Below, in pieces: positions 33,007 to 41,791 of a DNA stretch of 64,000 bases (positions are counted from its first letter, which is position 1; each line of letters begins with the position of its first letter). Origin of the DNA: Novosphingobium mathurense (GTDB lineage: Bacteria > Pseudomonadota > Alphaproteobacteria > Sphingomonadales > Sphingomonadaceae); assembly GCF_900168325.1 (NCBI RefSeq), contig NZ_FVZE01000002.1:434001-498000 (forward strand). Reading direction: 5' to 3'. The position numbers and the translations under genes are program-made. The notes below the pieces were generated by a model. It had not been told where the DNA came from. It was given only the letters and a program-made list of their open reading frames with translations, and made no database searches.

Positions 33007-33879
33007 TTGAGCGATGCATCAGGAATCGGTGGGGTAGGAAGCCCGAATGGCGGTGGCACTCGCGTGCAGGCCGCCATTGCGCGTGCCGCTGCCGCCACTG
33101 GCGTCGACTTCAAGTACCTGATGGCCCAGGCCAAGCTCGAATCCAGCATGGATCCGGGCGCCAGGGCGGCGACCTCCAGCGCTGCCGGCCTCTACCAGTT
33201 CACCCAGGGTACCTGGGTCGAGACGCTCGACCGGCATGCCGAACGCCACGGCCTCGACTGGGTCGGCTCGGCGATTGACGGTGGCCGGATCACCGATCCC
33301 GCGATGCGCGCACAGATCATGTCGCTGCGCTACGATCCCGATACGTCGGCGATGATGGCCGCCGAGCTCGCCAGCGACAACCGCGCCGAACTGACCGGTG
33401 TTCTGGGCCGCGAGCCGGACTCGTCCGAACTCTATCTCGCCCACTTCCTCGGCATTTCCGGCGCCAGCCAGTTCCTGTCGGCCTTGGGCACCAATCCTTC
33501 GCAGAGCGCCGCGTCGATCCTGCCCAAAGCGGCAGCGGCCAATCGCGGAATCTTCTTCGACGGGGGAGCACCGCGCAGCGTCGGCGGTGTCATGGATCTC
33601 ATCCGTGGCAAGGTCTCGCAGGCGATGAACGGCGAAGCGCCGTCGCAGTGGGCGGCGATATCGACCAATGCGCAGCTTGCCGCGGCACCGGCCGCGCAAC
33701 AATCGCATCTCGGGCCGATCGCCCGCGAATTTCATGCGGGACTGGGCGAGGCGCCGCAGATGGCGTCGCACTCCATGTCCGCGACCCTTCAGGGCACTTT
33801 CGGTTCGGGCTCGGGGGCGGATGCCGCCCCGGCCCATGTCCGTAACGCCTACGCCAAGCTTGCGAGGTTCGGGCTGTGA
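33007..33879 (+). CDS. Flagellum-associated lytic transglycosylase (SLT domain)
   Basis: A 290-residue protein. Residues 20-130 form a lysozyme-like SLT domain with the catalytic Glu in MAQAKLESSMDPGARA (Glu45), then the AAGLYQFTQGTW motif and further helices. The remaining 150 residues are low-complexity. No classical signal peptide is seen, so export through the flagellar apparatus, as for FlgJ, is possible. Start is TTG with GGAG six bases upstream, supported by the sigma-54 promoter. Located next to flhA and overlapping it, it probably opens the peptidoglycan for the rod in place of the missing FlgJ muramidase domain. Confidence 0.87.
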   Translation: MSDASGIGGVGSPNGGGTRVQAAIARAAAATGVDFKYLMAQAKLESSMDPGARAATSSAAGLYQFTQGTWVETLDRHAERHGLDWVGSAIDGGRITDPAMRAQIMSLRYDPDTSAMMAAELASDNRAELTGVLGREPDSSELYLAHFLGISGASQFLSALGTNPSQSAASILPKAAAANRGIFFDGGAPRSVGGVMDLIRGKVSQAMNGEAPSQWAAISTNAQLAAAPAAQQSHLGPIAREFHAGLGEAPQMASHSMSATLQGTFGSGSGADAAPAHVRNAYAKLARFGL

Positions 33880-36005
33880 ATCTGTTCAAACGCGTTTCGG
33901 ACCCCGGATCGCTGGCCCTGCCGGGCGGCATCCTCACGCTTATCGTGCTGATGATCGTGCCGGTCCCGGCCATCGTCCTCGACATTTCCTTCGTCATGAA
34001 CATCGCGCTTTCGGTCGCGATCCTGATGGCGGCGATGAACGCGGACAAGCCGCTGGACTTCTCCTCGTTCCCGTCGGTCCTGCTGTTCGCGACGCTGCTG
34101 CGCCTGGCGCTCAACGTCGCCTCGACGCGCGTCGTGCTGGTTCACGGGCACGAGGGCGAGGCAGCCGCGGGCAAGGTCATCGAATCCTTCGGTGCCTTCC
34201 TCATTGGCGGCAACTTCGCGGTCGGCATCTTCGTCTTCCTGATCCTGATGATCATCAACATGGTCGTGGTGACCAAGGGCGCGGGCCGTGTGTCGGAAGT
34301 TTCGGCACGCTTTACCCTCGACGCCTTGCCCGGCAAGCAGATGGCGATCGACGCCGACCTTGCCGCCGGCCTGCTCACTGCCGACGAGGCCAAGGCCCGC
34401 CGCCGCGAAGTCTCCACCGAGGCGGACTTCTACGGCTCGATGGACGGTTCGTCGAAATTCGTGAAGGGCGACGCGATCGCGGCGCTGCTGATCCTTGGCG
34501 TCAACATCATCGCCGGTTTCTGCCTTGGCATGATCAGCCACGGCCTGTCCGCCGGAGAAGCCGCGCAGACCTATATCACGCTGGCCATCGGCGACGCGCT
34601 GGTCGCGCAGGTTCCCTCGCTGCTGCTGTCGATTGCCGCCGCGGTCATCGTTACCCGCGTTTCCGACACCCGCGACCTTGCCGGCCAGATCGGCGGCCAG
34701 TTTGCCGATCCCGGCACATGGTTGCCGGTTGCCGTCGTGCTCGGCGCGATGGGCATGATCCCGGCGATGCCGCAGTCGATCTTCCTGCCGGCCTCGGGTC
34801 TCGCCTTCTGGCTGTGGCATACGCTCAAGAAGCGGCGCGACCGCCCGGTCGTGGTGGCCGAGCCGATGCCCGAACCGGTCGATCCGGCGAAGATCGAGCT
34901 GGAGGAAGTCTCCGACCACACGCTCGTCACCATCGAACTTGGCTATGGTCTCGTCCAGCTGGTCGACGACCGCAGGGGTTCGCCGCTTGTCCAGCGCGTT
35001 ACCGGGGTGCGCAAGCAGCTGAGCCAGGCCTTCGGCTTCATCGTGCCGCAGTTCCGGGTGCGCGATGCGCTCGACATGCCGCCGCACGAATATCGCATCC
35101 TGCTGGGCGGCGTGAACCTGGGCGGTGCGATGATCCGTGCCGACAAGGTGCTGGCGATCGATGCCGGTGAAGTGCGGCCCACCCACACGCTCAAGGGCGA
35201 GGCAACGCGCGATCCCAGCTTCGGCTGCCCCGCCTTGTGGATCGATCCGGCCCAGCGCGACCATGCCACGGCCGAGGGCTTCCTCACCGTCGATGCCGGC
35301 ACCGTGATCGCCACGCACCTCAACCAGCTCCTGTCGGAGCGTCCGCAGGACATGCTCGGCCCGGATCAGGTCAAGGACCTGCTGGAATCGCTCAAGGAAC
35401 ATGCCTCGGGCCTCGTCGAAACGATCCATCCCCAGCCGCTCACGCTGGCCGCGATCACCCGCCTGCTGCGCTCTTTGCTGGAGGATCACATCCCGATCTC
35501 GCATCCGGTGCCGATCCTGCAGAGCCTCAGCCGCGCGGTGCAGCAGACGGTCGATCACGACCGGCTGGTGGAACTCCTGCGCGCGGATTTGGGCGCCCTG
35601 ATCGTCGGTCGCATCTGCCCGCCGCACGAGCGCCTGCCGGTCCTGACGCTCGACGCCGGGCTGGAATCCGCCATCGTGCAGGGCATGCAGGATCCGGTCA
35701 CCGGACAGCCGGTGATCGAACCCGACCTTGCCCGCATGATCGGCGAGCGCGTCTCCGAGCTTTCGGAGGCCCGCGGGAACGGTGCGATCCCGCTCACGCT
35801 GGTCGTCCAGCCCCGCGCCCGCCGCACCCTCGCCGCGCTGCTGCGCCTGCGCGCGCCCTCGTGTCTCGTTCTCAGCATTGCCGAACTGCCGGCGACCCAA
35901 CCGATCGAGGTGGTCGACGTCATCGGCAGCGCACCTCCGCAGCGACAGGCCCCCGGCCTGCCGCGACCAGACCACAACGATCCAGCTGAAAGCATGGCAG
36001 CATGA
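33876..36005 (+). CDS. flhA: Flagellar export apparatus protein FlhA
   Basis: A 709-residue FlhA with eight N-terminal membrane helices (to about residue 320), the conserved cytosolic loop (VTKGAGRVSEVSARFTLDAL, then TEADFYGSMDGSSKFVKGDA) and the large cytoplasmic domain forming the export nonamer ring. The GTG start overlaps the transglycosylase stop, and its own end overlaps fliA (ATGA), so all three genes share one sigma-54-driven operon. Confidence 0.96.
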   Translation: MNLFKRVSDPGSLALPGGILTLIVLMIVPVPAIVLDISFVMNIALSVAILMAAMNADKPLDFSSFPSVLLFATLLRLALNVASTRVVLVHGHEGEAAAGKVIESFGAFLIGGNFAVGIFVFLILMIINMVVVTKGAGRVSEVSARFTLDALPGKQMAIDADLAAGLLTADEAKARRREVSTEADFYGSMDGSSKFVKGDAIAALLILGVNIIAGFCLGMISHGLSAGEAAQTYITLAIGDALVAQVPSLLLSIAAAVIVTRVSDTRDLAGQIGGQFADPGTWLPVAVVLGAMGMIPAMPQSIFLPASGLAFWLWHTLKKRRDRPVVVAEPMPEPVDPAKIELEEVSDHTLVTIELGYGLVQLVDDRRGSPLVQRVTGVRKQLSQAFGFIVPQFRVRDALDMPPHEYRILLGGVNLGGAMIRADKVLAIDAGEVRPTHTLKGEATRDPSFGCPALWIDPAQRDHATAEGFLTVDAGTVIATHLNQLLSERPQDMLGPDQVKDLLESLKEHASGLVETIHPQPLTLAAITRLLRSLLEDHIPISHPVPILQSLSRAVQQTVDHDRLVELLRADLGALIVGRICPPHERLPVLTLDAGLESAIVQGMQDPVTGQPVIEPDLARMIGERVSELSEARGNGAIPLTLVVQPRARRTLAALLRLRAPSCLVLSIAELPATQPIEVVDVIGSAPPQRQAPGLPRPDHNDPAESMAA

Positions 36006-36775
36006 AGCACGATCCCAATGCATTCGCGCCCGCGCCGACCTACAAGGTCAACACTGCGCAGTCCCGACGTGTCAGTGGCGCCTATCAGGGCGACGTGGCT
36101 GACCGGGTTCGCCGGTTCCTCCCCATGGTCAGGCGGCTTGCCTGGCATGTGAACGGCACCGGGCGACCGGGCATCGAACTCGAAGACCTGATGCAGGCGG
36201 GTCTCGTCGCCCTGACCGAATGCGCCCAGCGTCACCAGGGGCCGGGCGAGGACGGCTTTGCCGCCTATGCCAAGATGCGCGTGCGCGGGGCGATGGTGGA
36301 CCTGATCCGCCGTACGATTCCCATGTCGCGCGGGGCCAGCGAAAGGCGTCGCCTGCTGGCCGAAAAGCAGACCGAACTCCGCGGGGTGCTGGGCCGCGAT
36401 CCATTGCCGCAGGAATTGGCCGAGGCCATGGGCATCGACGAAGCCGAACTGCACGCCCTGCGCGATTCCAGCCAGCCGCTACACTTCGAGCCGATCGACG
36501 AAATCTATTCCGACCAGAACATGGCCTTTGCCGACGAGACTCCCGACAGCCTTTCCATCCTCGAGGACGAGGAGATGCGCGAGGCGGTCATCGCCGCGAT
36601 CGCCGAACTGCCCGAGAGGCTAAAGCTGATCGTCTCGCTCTATTTCGTCGAGGAACTGAACCTCTCCGAAATCGCGCAAGTGCTCGATGTCTCGATCCCG
36701 CGCGTCCACCAGCTCAAGGCGCAGGCGCTGGCCAAGCTGCGGGAGGCGCTGGAGGGCATGGCGGAGATCATCTGA
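36002..36775 (+). CDS. fliA: RNA polymerase sigma-28 factor FliA
   Basis: A 257-residue sigma-70-family factor of the FliA/WhiG group. Region 2 lies around residues 35-110 (FLPMVRRLAWHV, EDLMQAGLVALTEC, KMRVRGAMVDLIRR). Region 3 follows, and region 4 has an intact helix-turn-helix (YFVEELNLSEIAQVLDVSIP). It directs late flagellar genes and is held by FlgM. Co-transcription with flhA under sigma-54 places FliA synthesis in the class preceding the filament genes. Confidence 0.95.
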   Translation: MKHDPNAFAPAPTYKVNTAQSRRVSGAYQGDVADRVRRFLPMVRRLAWHVNGTGRPGIELEDLMQAGLVALTECAQRHQGPGEDGFAAYAKMRVRGAMVDLIRRTIPMSRGASERRRLLAEKQTELRGVLGRDPLPQELAEAMGIDEAELHALRDSSQPLHFEPIDEIYSDQNMAFADETPDSLSILEDEEMREAVIAAIAELPERLKLIVSLYFVEELNLSEIAQVLDVSIPRVHQLKAQALAKLREALEGMAEII

Positions 36776-36829
36776 TTCCGGCCTGAAGAGCGTGCAGAAC
36801 TGCACGTTCGAAGGGACCGGAACGCAGGC

Positions 36830-36867
36830 TTGCCGCCTGCACGGCAACCGTTTGCCGCATTTGCCGC
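36830..36867. repeat. Cluster of four TTGCCG elements after fliA
   Basis: TTGCCG occurs at 36830, 36852 and 36861 and its complement CGGCAA at 36842, in 38 bases of non-coding DNA. The same hexamer clusters upstream of flgB and fliC. It may bind the flagellar activator, although no sigma-54 promoter of the standard type was found between here and the next gene. A GTGCAG/CTGCAC inverted repeat at about 36792-36805, just after fliA, could end that operon. Confidence 0.35.
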
Positions 36868-36996
36868 CTCATTTGCGACGAGGCGTTCGCGGCGATGCAA
36901 CTACACCCTCTCCCGGCCGCTTCAACATACGCGGGGACGGAGCGCGCTCGATGCGCCTCCTTTGTGTTGAACCGAAGAAGCCTTGGGAGATGCAAC

Positions 36997-37626
36997 GTGA
37001 TAACCATTACCCCGCTCGGGCTGGCGATAGGGCTGATCGTCCTTGCCGTGATTGTCGGCGCGGCCCTCATGTACATGCGCAAACGCCATAGCGATCATCT
37101 GCGCGACCGCTTCGGCGGTGAGTACGACCGCACCGTTCGCGAAGCCGGCAATGCGCATCGCGGCGAAACCATCCTGCACGAACGCGAAAAGCGCGTGGCC
37201 TCGTTCGACATCCGTCCGCTCTCCGAAGAAAGCCGGGCCCGTTACGTCGAAGCATGGCGCAAGGTGCAGGCCCGCTTTGTGGATTCCCCGGCCGATGCCG
37301 TGACCCGCGCTGACGTTCTGCTCGGCGAAGTCATGGAGGAGCGCGGCTATCCGGTCGTCGATTTCGAACAGCGATCGGCCGACCTCTCCGTCGACCATGG
37401 CGACGTGGTGCAGAACTATCGCGCCGGCCATGCCATCGCCGAGCGTCATTCGCGCGGCGAGGCGGGCACCGAGGACCTGCGTCAGGCCATGATTCACTAT
37501 CGCGCCCTGTTCGACGATCTCGTCCATGAGCCGGTCGACAGCAGTCCGGTCATCGAGGGGCGCGACGGGCGCATCCATGACATGCGCAAGGACAGGACAT
37601 TCAGCCGGGAGAAGCTTCACGACTGA
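36997..37626 (+). CDS. Membrane-anchored conserved protein of unknown function
   Basis: A 209-residue protein with one N-terminal membrane helix (about residues 5-26, ITPLGLAIGLIVLAVIVGAA) and a hydrophilic remainder rich in Arg, Glu and Asp. Conserved-looking stretches are HSDHLRDRFGGEYDRTV, the VQARFVDSPADAVTRADVLL segment and ERGYPVVDFEQRSADLSVDH. I recall a widespread uncharacterised family with this layout but cannot name a function. Start is a GTG with GGGAG seven bases upstream. It is separate from the flagellar operon. Confidence 0.75.
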   Translation: MITITPLGLAIGLIVLAVIVGAALMYMRKRHSDHLRDRFGGEYDRTVREAGNAHRGETILHEREKRVASFDIRPLSEESRARYVEAWRKVQARFVDSPADAVTRADVLLGEVMEERGYPVVDFEQRSADLSVDHGDVVQNYRAGHAIAERHSRGEAGTEDLRQAMIHYRALFDDLVHEPVDSSPVIEGRDGRIHDMRKDRTFSREKLHD

Positions 37627-37706
37627 TCATATCGACAGCGCCGAATGCGTAGCCTTGCAGCCAAGCCGCGCGCGCTTCGGGCGATGGCCCGCGATCTGAC
37701 GGCTGA

Positions 37707-37754
37707 TGAGCGGCAGGCAGCAGGGCGCCACACATCGCCCCTGCCTGCCGCTCA
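37707..37754. terminator. Strong bidirectional terminator between convergent genes
   Basis: A perfect 14-bp stem (TGAGCGGCAGGCAG / CTGCCTGCCGCTCA) continues, past a two-base bulge, into GGGCG/CGCCC with an 8-base loop. It lies between the membrane-anchored gene and the convergent GGDEF-EAL gene and overlaps the latter's stop codon. Confidence 0.7.
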
Positions 37755-39488
37755 GGCGGCAACCCGCACGTTGGATGGCGGATTGAGGCGGTTGAGCACC
37801 GCCGGAACCTGGGCCGCGGGAATGGCCTCGCAATGGAAATGGCCCTGGACGCGATCGCATCCCATGACCGTGAGCAGTTCCATCTGATCCGACGTCTCGA
37901 CACCTTCCGCGGTTACCGAAATGCCCAGGCTGTGCGCGAGAGCGATCATGCCGTGGACGATCTTCTGGTCTCGGGTGTCGCTGGTCAGGTTGGTGATGAA
38001 GCTGCGGTCGATCTTCAAGCGGCTTATCGGCAGTTCCTTCAGATGCGTGAGCGAGGCAAAGCCGGTGCCGAAATCGTCGAAGGCGATTTCGACGCCTGCG
38101 TTCGACAGCGCATGAAGTTCGCGCCGGACGGTCTCCGATTGCTGTCCCAGGAACATGCCTTCCGTCACCTCGATGCCGATGCGTTCGGCACCGACGCCAT
38201 GCCGGTCGAGCAGGGTCAGGAGGCGTGCCGCGAAGTGCGGGGCGTCGAAGTCGGCGGTCGTCGTGTTGTATTTCACTTGCGCGAACGGAATGCCTGCATC
38301 GATCCAGGCGCGGGTCTGCATGATCACCGCTTCCTGCACGAACGTGCCGATTTCCGCGCAGAGCTGGCGCGATTCGAAAACCTCCTCGAAGACGCCGGGT
38401 GCGATCAGGCCGAGCACCGGATGATGCCAGCGCAGCAGGGCCTCGAACGATGGCAGGCCGCTTTCATGCAGGCCGACGATGGGCTGGTAGAACAGTTCGA
38501 ACTGTCCGGCAGTAAGGCCTGCGTGCGCCTGTTCCTGGATCAGAACGCGGCGCCGCGTGCGCTCCAGCATTTCCGGCTTGAAGCGGACACAGCGGTTCCG
38601 GCCCACGCGCTTGGCCGAATAGAGCGCGACGTCGGCGCAATTGATCAACTCGGCCGTGCACTGGCCGTCCTTTGGATACACCGAAAGGCCGATGCTTGCC
38701 GTCGCAAGCAGGAAAGCCGGTCCGATCTGGACGGGAGCCCAGACCGCTTCCTGCAACTGTTCGACAATGTCCGCCAGCGGCGCGCTGTCGGGCGTGCGCT
38801 TCAGGACAATGGCGACCTCGTCGCCGCCGGGCCTTGCGATCAGCGCCTCGCTGCCCAGCACGGTGCGCAGGCGATAGGCCATGGTCTTGAGGAACTGGTC
38901 ACCGGCATCGTGCCCGCTGACGTCGTTGATGTCCTTGAAGTTGTCGATGTCGAGCATCAGCAGCGCCAACCCGTGCCGGTGCAGTTGCGCCTCGCTCAGG
39001 AGCTGGGCGAAGCGATGCTGGAAGCCGAGGCGGTTCTGCAACCCGGTGAGCGCATCGGTGACGGCCATCTCGCGCATGCGCTGCTCGGCGTTCTTCTGTT
39101 CGGTGATGTCGAAGCGACAGGAAACGAAGCGGCAGACCTCCCCCGCCTCGTCGAGTTCGGGGAAGATCGTCGTCGAGACCCAGTAGAGCGAGCCGTCCTT
39201 TGCCCGGTTGCAGATTTCCCCACGCCAGATCTCGCCGGCGCAGATCGTTTTGAACATGGTCTTGAAGAAGCCGCGGTCATGATGGCCGCTGTTGAGGATG
39301 CGGTGGTTGGCGCCGACGAGTTCGTCGTGACCGTAGCCGCTGATCTCGCAGAACCGGTCGTTTGCATAGAGGATGCGCCCGGCACGGTCGGTCACCGCGA
39401 CGATCAGGACATCGTCGACGGCCTCGATCCAGAACGAGCCGGCCTGCTGGCCATGATCCTGCAAACTGTTGACTGCGGGTGATCCCAT
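37752..39488 (-). CDS. PAS-GGDEF-EAL cyclic-di-GMP signalling protein
   Basis: A 578-residue soluble protein with a PAS domain at about 20-130 (including NRAKDGSLYWVSTTIFPELD), a GGDEF domain at about 145-305 in which the signature is Gly-Gly-Asp-Glu-Val (221-225), and an EAL domain at about 320-570. The EAL domain keeps its metal and catalytic features: EAL (349-351), EVTE (440-443), DDFGTG (471-476), KIDRSF. It is probably a phosphodiesterase, possibly with diguanylate cyclase activity since only the last GGDEF residue deviates. A role in motility is plausible from proximity but not shown. Confidence 0.92.
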   Translation of the reverse strand: MGSPAVNSLQDHGQQAGSFWIEAVDDVLIVAVTDRAGRILYANDRFCEISGYGHDELVGANHRILNSGHHDRGFFKTMFKTICAGEIWRGEICNRAKDGSLYWVSTTIFPELDEAGEVCRFVSCRFDITEQKNAEQRMREMAVTDALTGLQNRLGFQHRFAQLLSEAQLHRHGLALLMLDIDNFKDINDVSGHDAGDQFLKTMAYRLRTVLGSEALIARPGGDEVAIVLKRTPDSAPLADIVEQLQEAVWAPVQIGPAFLLATASIGLSVYPKDGQCTAELINCADVALYSAKRVGRNRCVRFKPEMLERTRRRVLIQEQAHAGLTAGQFELFYQPIVGLHESGLPSFEALLRWHHPVLGLIAPGVFEEVFESRQLCAEIGTFVQEAVIMQTRAWIDAGIPFAQVKYNTTTADFDAPHFAARLLTLLDRHGVGAERIGIEVTEGMFLGQQSETVRRELHALSNAGVEIAFDDFGTGFASLTHLKELPISRLKIDRSFITNLTSDTRDQKIVHGMIALAHSLGISVTAEGVETSDQMELLTVMGCDRVQGHFHCEAIPAAQVPAVLNRLNPPSNVRVAA

Positions 39489-39624
39489 CCGGCGGCGTCC
39501 CGAATCGCGGTTCCAATTCGTCTCCTGATAACGATAACGCGGCTAACGGTTTTGCGTTGGGCGGCTAGGGGACTCACCGCTGGCAAAGATGAATCCGCGT
39601 CAATATCTCGCCGAGGAGCGGGAG

Positions 39625-39642
39625 CTGCCGCAAACGCGGCAG
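39625..39642 (-). terminator. Hairpin after dsbD
   Basis: A perfect 7-bp stem CTGCCGC / GCGGCAG with a four-base loop lies two bases beyond the dsbD stop. There is no marked U-run. It probably terminates or protects the dsbD message. Confidence 0.5.
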
Positions 39643-39644
39643 GA

Positions 39645-41693
39645 TCAGCGGCCCGCTTTCTCCGCAAGCAGTGCAGGGGTCAGCACCTGGGGCAGCTTTT
39701 CGGGTGCGCGGCCCGGTGCGTACCAGACATAGAGCGGAACGCCGGCAGCCCCCTGGGCGGTGAGGTAGCGGGTGATTTCCGGATCGCGCCGGGTCCAGTC
39801 GCCGCGCATTACCACCACGCCTGCCTTTTCGAAGGCGGCCCGGGTGTCCTCGCGCTCGATCGCGACTTCCTCGTTGACCTTGCAGGTCAGGCACCAGTCC
39901 GCCGTCATGTAGACGAAGACCGGATTGCCCGAAGCGCGGGCCTGCGCCAGCGCTTCCTCGCTGAACGGCGCAGTCTTCAGGATGCTGTCGACATGCGCGG
40001 CGTTCGGTCCCGGCTGGGGCAGGATGGCAAGGCCCGCGATGGCAGCGAAGGCCGCGAGCAGTGCCGCTGGCGTAGCGCTGCGTCCCCGGCGCTGGGCCAT
40101 GCCCGCGCCGGCGAGGGCGGCAAGGACGATGCCCGTGAACAGCAGCGTGCCGAGCAGGAACCATTCGCCGCCGATCTTCCATGCCAGCCAGGCGAGGGCC
40201 AGCGCGGTGAGGCCCATCGGCACGGCCATGATCAGGCGGAAGCGGCGCATCCATGCCCCCGGCTTGGGCAGGCGGCGGCGCAAGGCCGGGATGAAGGCGA
40301 CGGCGATGAAGGGCAGGGCGATGCCGAGGCCCAGCGTTGCGAAGAGCGCCAGCGCAGGCACGACCGGCAGCAGCAGCGCCGCGCCCATCGCGCTTGCCAT
40401 GAACGGCCCGGTGCAGGGCGTCGCAACGAAGGCGGCGAGCAGGCCGGTGGCAAAGGCGCCCTGCGTATAGCTGCGCGGGCTGCCGCCGGCCACGAACCCG
40501 GGAACGGCGAATTCGAACAGGCCGAGCAGGTTGGCGGTGATCGCACTTGCCAGCAGCAGCAGGCCGACGACGACCAGCGGTTCCTGCAACTGGAAGGCCC
40601 AGCCCACTTCCTCGCCCGCCGCGCGCAGCACCACGAGAACGCCGCCAAGGGCCAGGCAGGCGACGATGACGCCGGCGGCATAGGCCAGCCCTTCGATTCG
40701 CGCATGGGCCTCGCTCTCTCCGGCACGGGCGAGGCTGAGCGCCTTGAGGCTGAGGATCGGGAAGACGCAGGGCATGACGTTGAGCAGCAAGCCGCCCGCC
40801 AGCGCGGCCAGCAGCAGCCAGGGCAGGGCGGGCAGCACCGGTGCATCGCCAGTCGCGATCGTTTCCCCGCCCGTTGGCACTGCACCCGGCCTTGCGGTGA
40901 AGGAAATGCCATTGCCGGCCCGGTCGAACTTGAGCACGCCTTCGATCGTTGTCGGTCTCTGCGGGTCGAAGCCGACGCGCGGGATCGTCACCAGCAGCAG
41001 GTCGCCCTTGCGCGCGAAGACTTGCGGCGCGGCGTAGTCGACCACCTTGTCCTGCGCGATGAACACGTGCGGTTCGCCAAGGTCGACCGAGGCCGGAAGC
41101 GGGATTGCCAGACGCAGGGCCTTGTCGGAAAGCGCCATGTTGACCGGTGCGTCGAGCGGGGCGGGCAGGCGGCGGGTCCATTCGGCAAAGCGCGCCGGAT
41201 CCTGTCCGGGGCCGCCGACAACCACTTCGGTGCCAAGGTCGGCGCGTTCGGGCACGCAGATCTGGTCGGTGCAGGCCAGCCACTGCGCCTTGACGCGCAC
41301 CGACAGGCGGCTGCCCGGCCGCGCGTTGGCAGGCAGGGTCAGCGGAACGAGAACCGCATAGTCGCTTTCGTAGACATGGTTCATCAGCCCGGAGACGATC
41401 AGTGTATGCGGCACCGGGTACTGCGGCTGGCCGACTTTCGCGCCGGAGGGCAGGGCCCAGTCGAGCTGCATGCCAAGGCCGGCGTCGCCCGGATTGGTCC
41501 AGTAGCCGTGCCAGCCCTTTTCAGGCTTCATGTCTATCGCGAGGGTGACCTGCCCGCCGCCCGGGGCAGGCGGCCCGACTACCAGCTGCGCAGCGATATG
41601 GTTCGGCGCCGCCGATACCGTTGCCGGTAGCAGGAACAGGGCCAGCAGGTGACACATGACTGCCACAAACAGGCGATAGCGGCGCGTATCCAT
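39645..41693 (-). CDS. dsbD: Thiol:disulfide interchange protein DsbD (ScsB-like N-terminal domain)
   Basis: A 682-residue membrane protein that passes electrons from cytosolic thioredoxin to periplasmic thiols. It has a signal peptide (residues 1-28) and a periplasmic N-terminal domain of the DsbD/ScsB type (GWHGYWTNPGDAGLGMQLDW, then CTDQICVPE). About eight membrane helices carry the Cys motifs MPCVFPILSLKAL and TPCTGPFM. A C-terminal thioredoxin-like domain carries WCLTCK (Cys601, Cys604). GGGAG lies five bases before the ATG at 41693. Divergent from the alkaline phosphatase gene. Confidence 0.9.
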   Translation of the reverse strand: MDTRRYRLFVAVMCHLLALFLLPATVSAAPNHIAAQLVVGPPAPGGGQVTLAIDMKPEKGWHGYWTNPGDAGLGMQLDWALPSGAKVGQPQYPVPHTLIVSGLMNHVYESDYAVLVPLTLPANARPGSRLSVRVKAQWLACTDQICVPERADLGTEVVVGGPGQDPARFAEWTRRLPAPLDAPVNMALSDKALRLAIPLPASVDLGEPHVFIAQDKVVDYAAPQVFARKGDLLLVTIPRVGFDPQRPTTIEGVLKFDRAGNGISFTARPGAVPTGGETIATGDAPVLPALPWLLLAALAGGLLLNVMPCVFPILSLKALSLARAGESEAHARIEGLAYAAGVIVACLALGGVLVVLRAAGEEVGWAFQLQEPLVVVGLLLLASAITANLLGLFEFAVPGFVAGGSPRSYTQGAFATGLLAAFVATPCTGPFMASAMGAALLLPVVPALALFATLGLGIALPFIAVAFIPALRRRLPKPGAWMRRFRLIMAVPMGLTALALAWLAWKIGGEWFLLGTLLFTGIVLAALAGAGMAQRRGRSATPAALLAAFAAIAGLAILPQPGPNAAHVDSILKTAPFSEEALAQARASGNPVFVYMTADWCLTCKVNEEVAIEREDTRAAFEKAGVVVMRGDWTRRDPEITRYLTAQGAAGVPLYVWYAPGRAPEKLPQVLTPALLAEKAGR

Positions 41694-41791
41694 GAAGCTC
41701 CCGTGCATCCCGCGGCCTTGCGAAACATATTCGCTCCGGCCAAAGTTGCATTGCCTGCATTGCGCTGACTTTTCAAGGAACCTCCCCCCAT

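Noticed and set aside
33849..36023. A 724-codon open frame on the strand opposite flhA
   Set aside because: It is an antisense shadow of flhA in high-GC DNA. Its product is Arg/His/Asp-rich without family features, while flhA is unmistakable on the plus strand.
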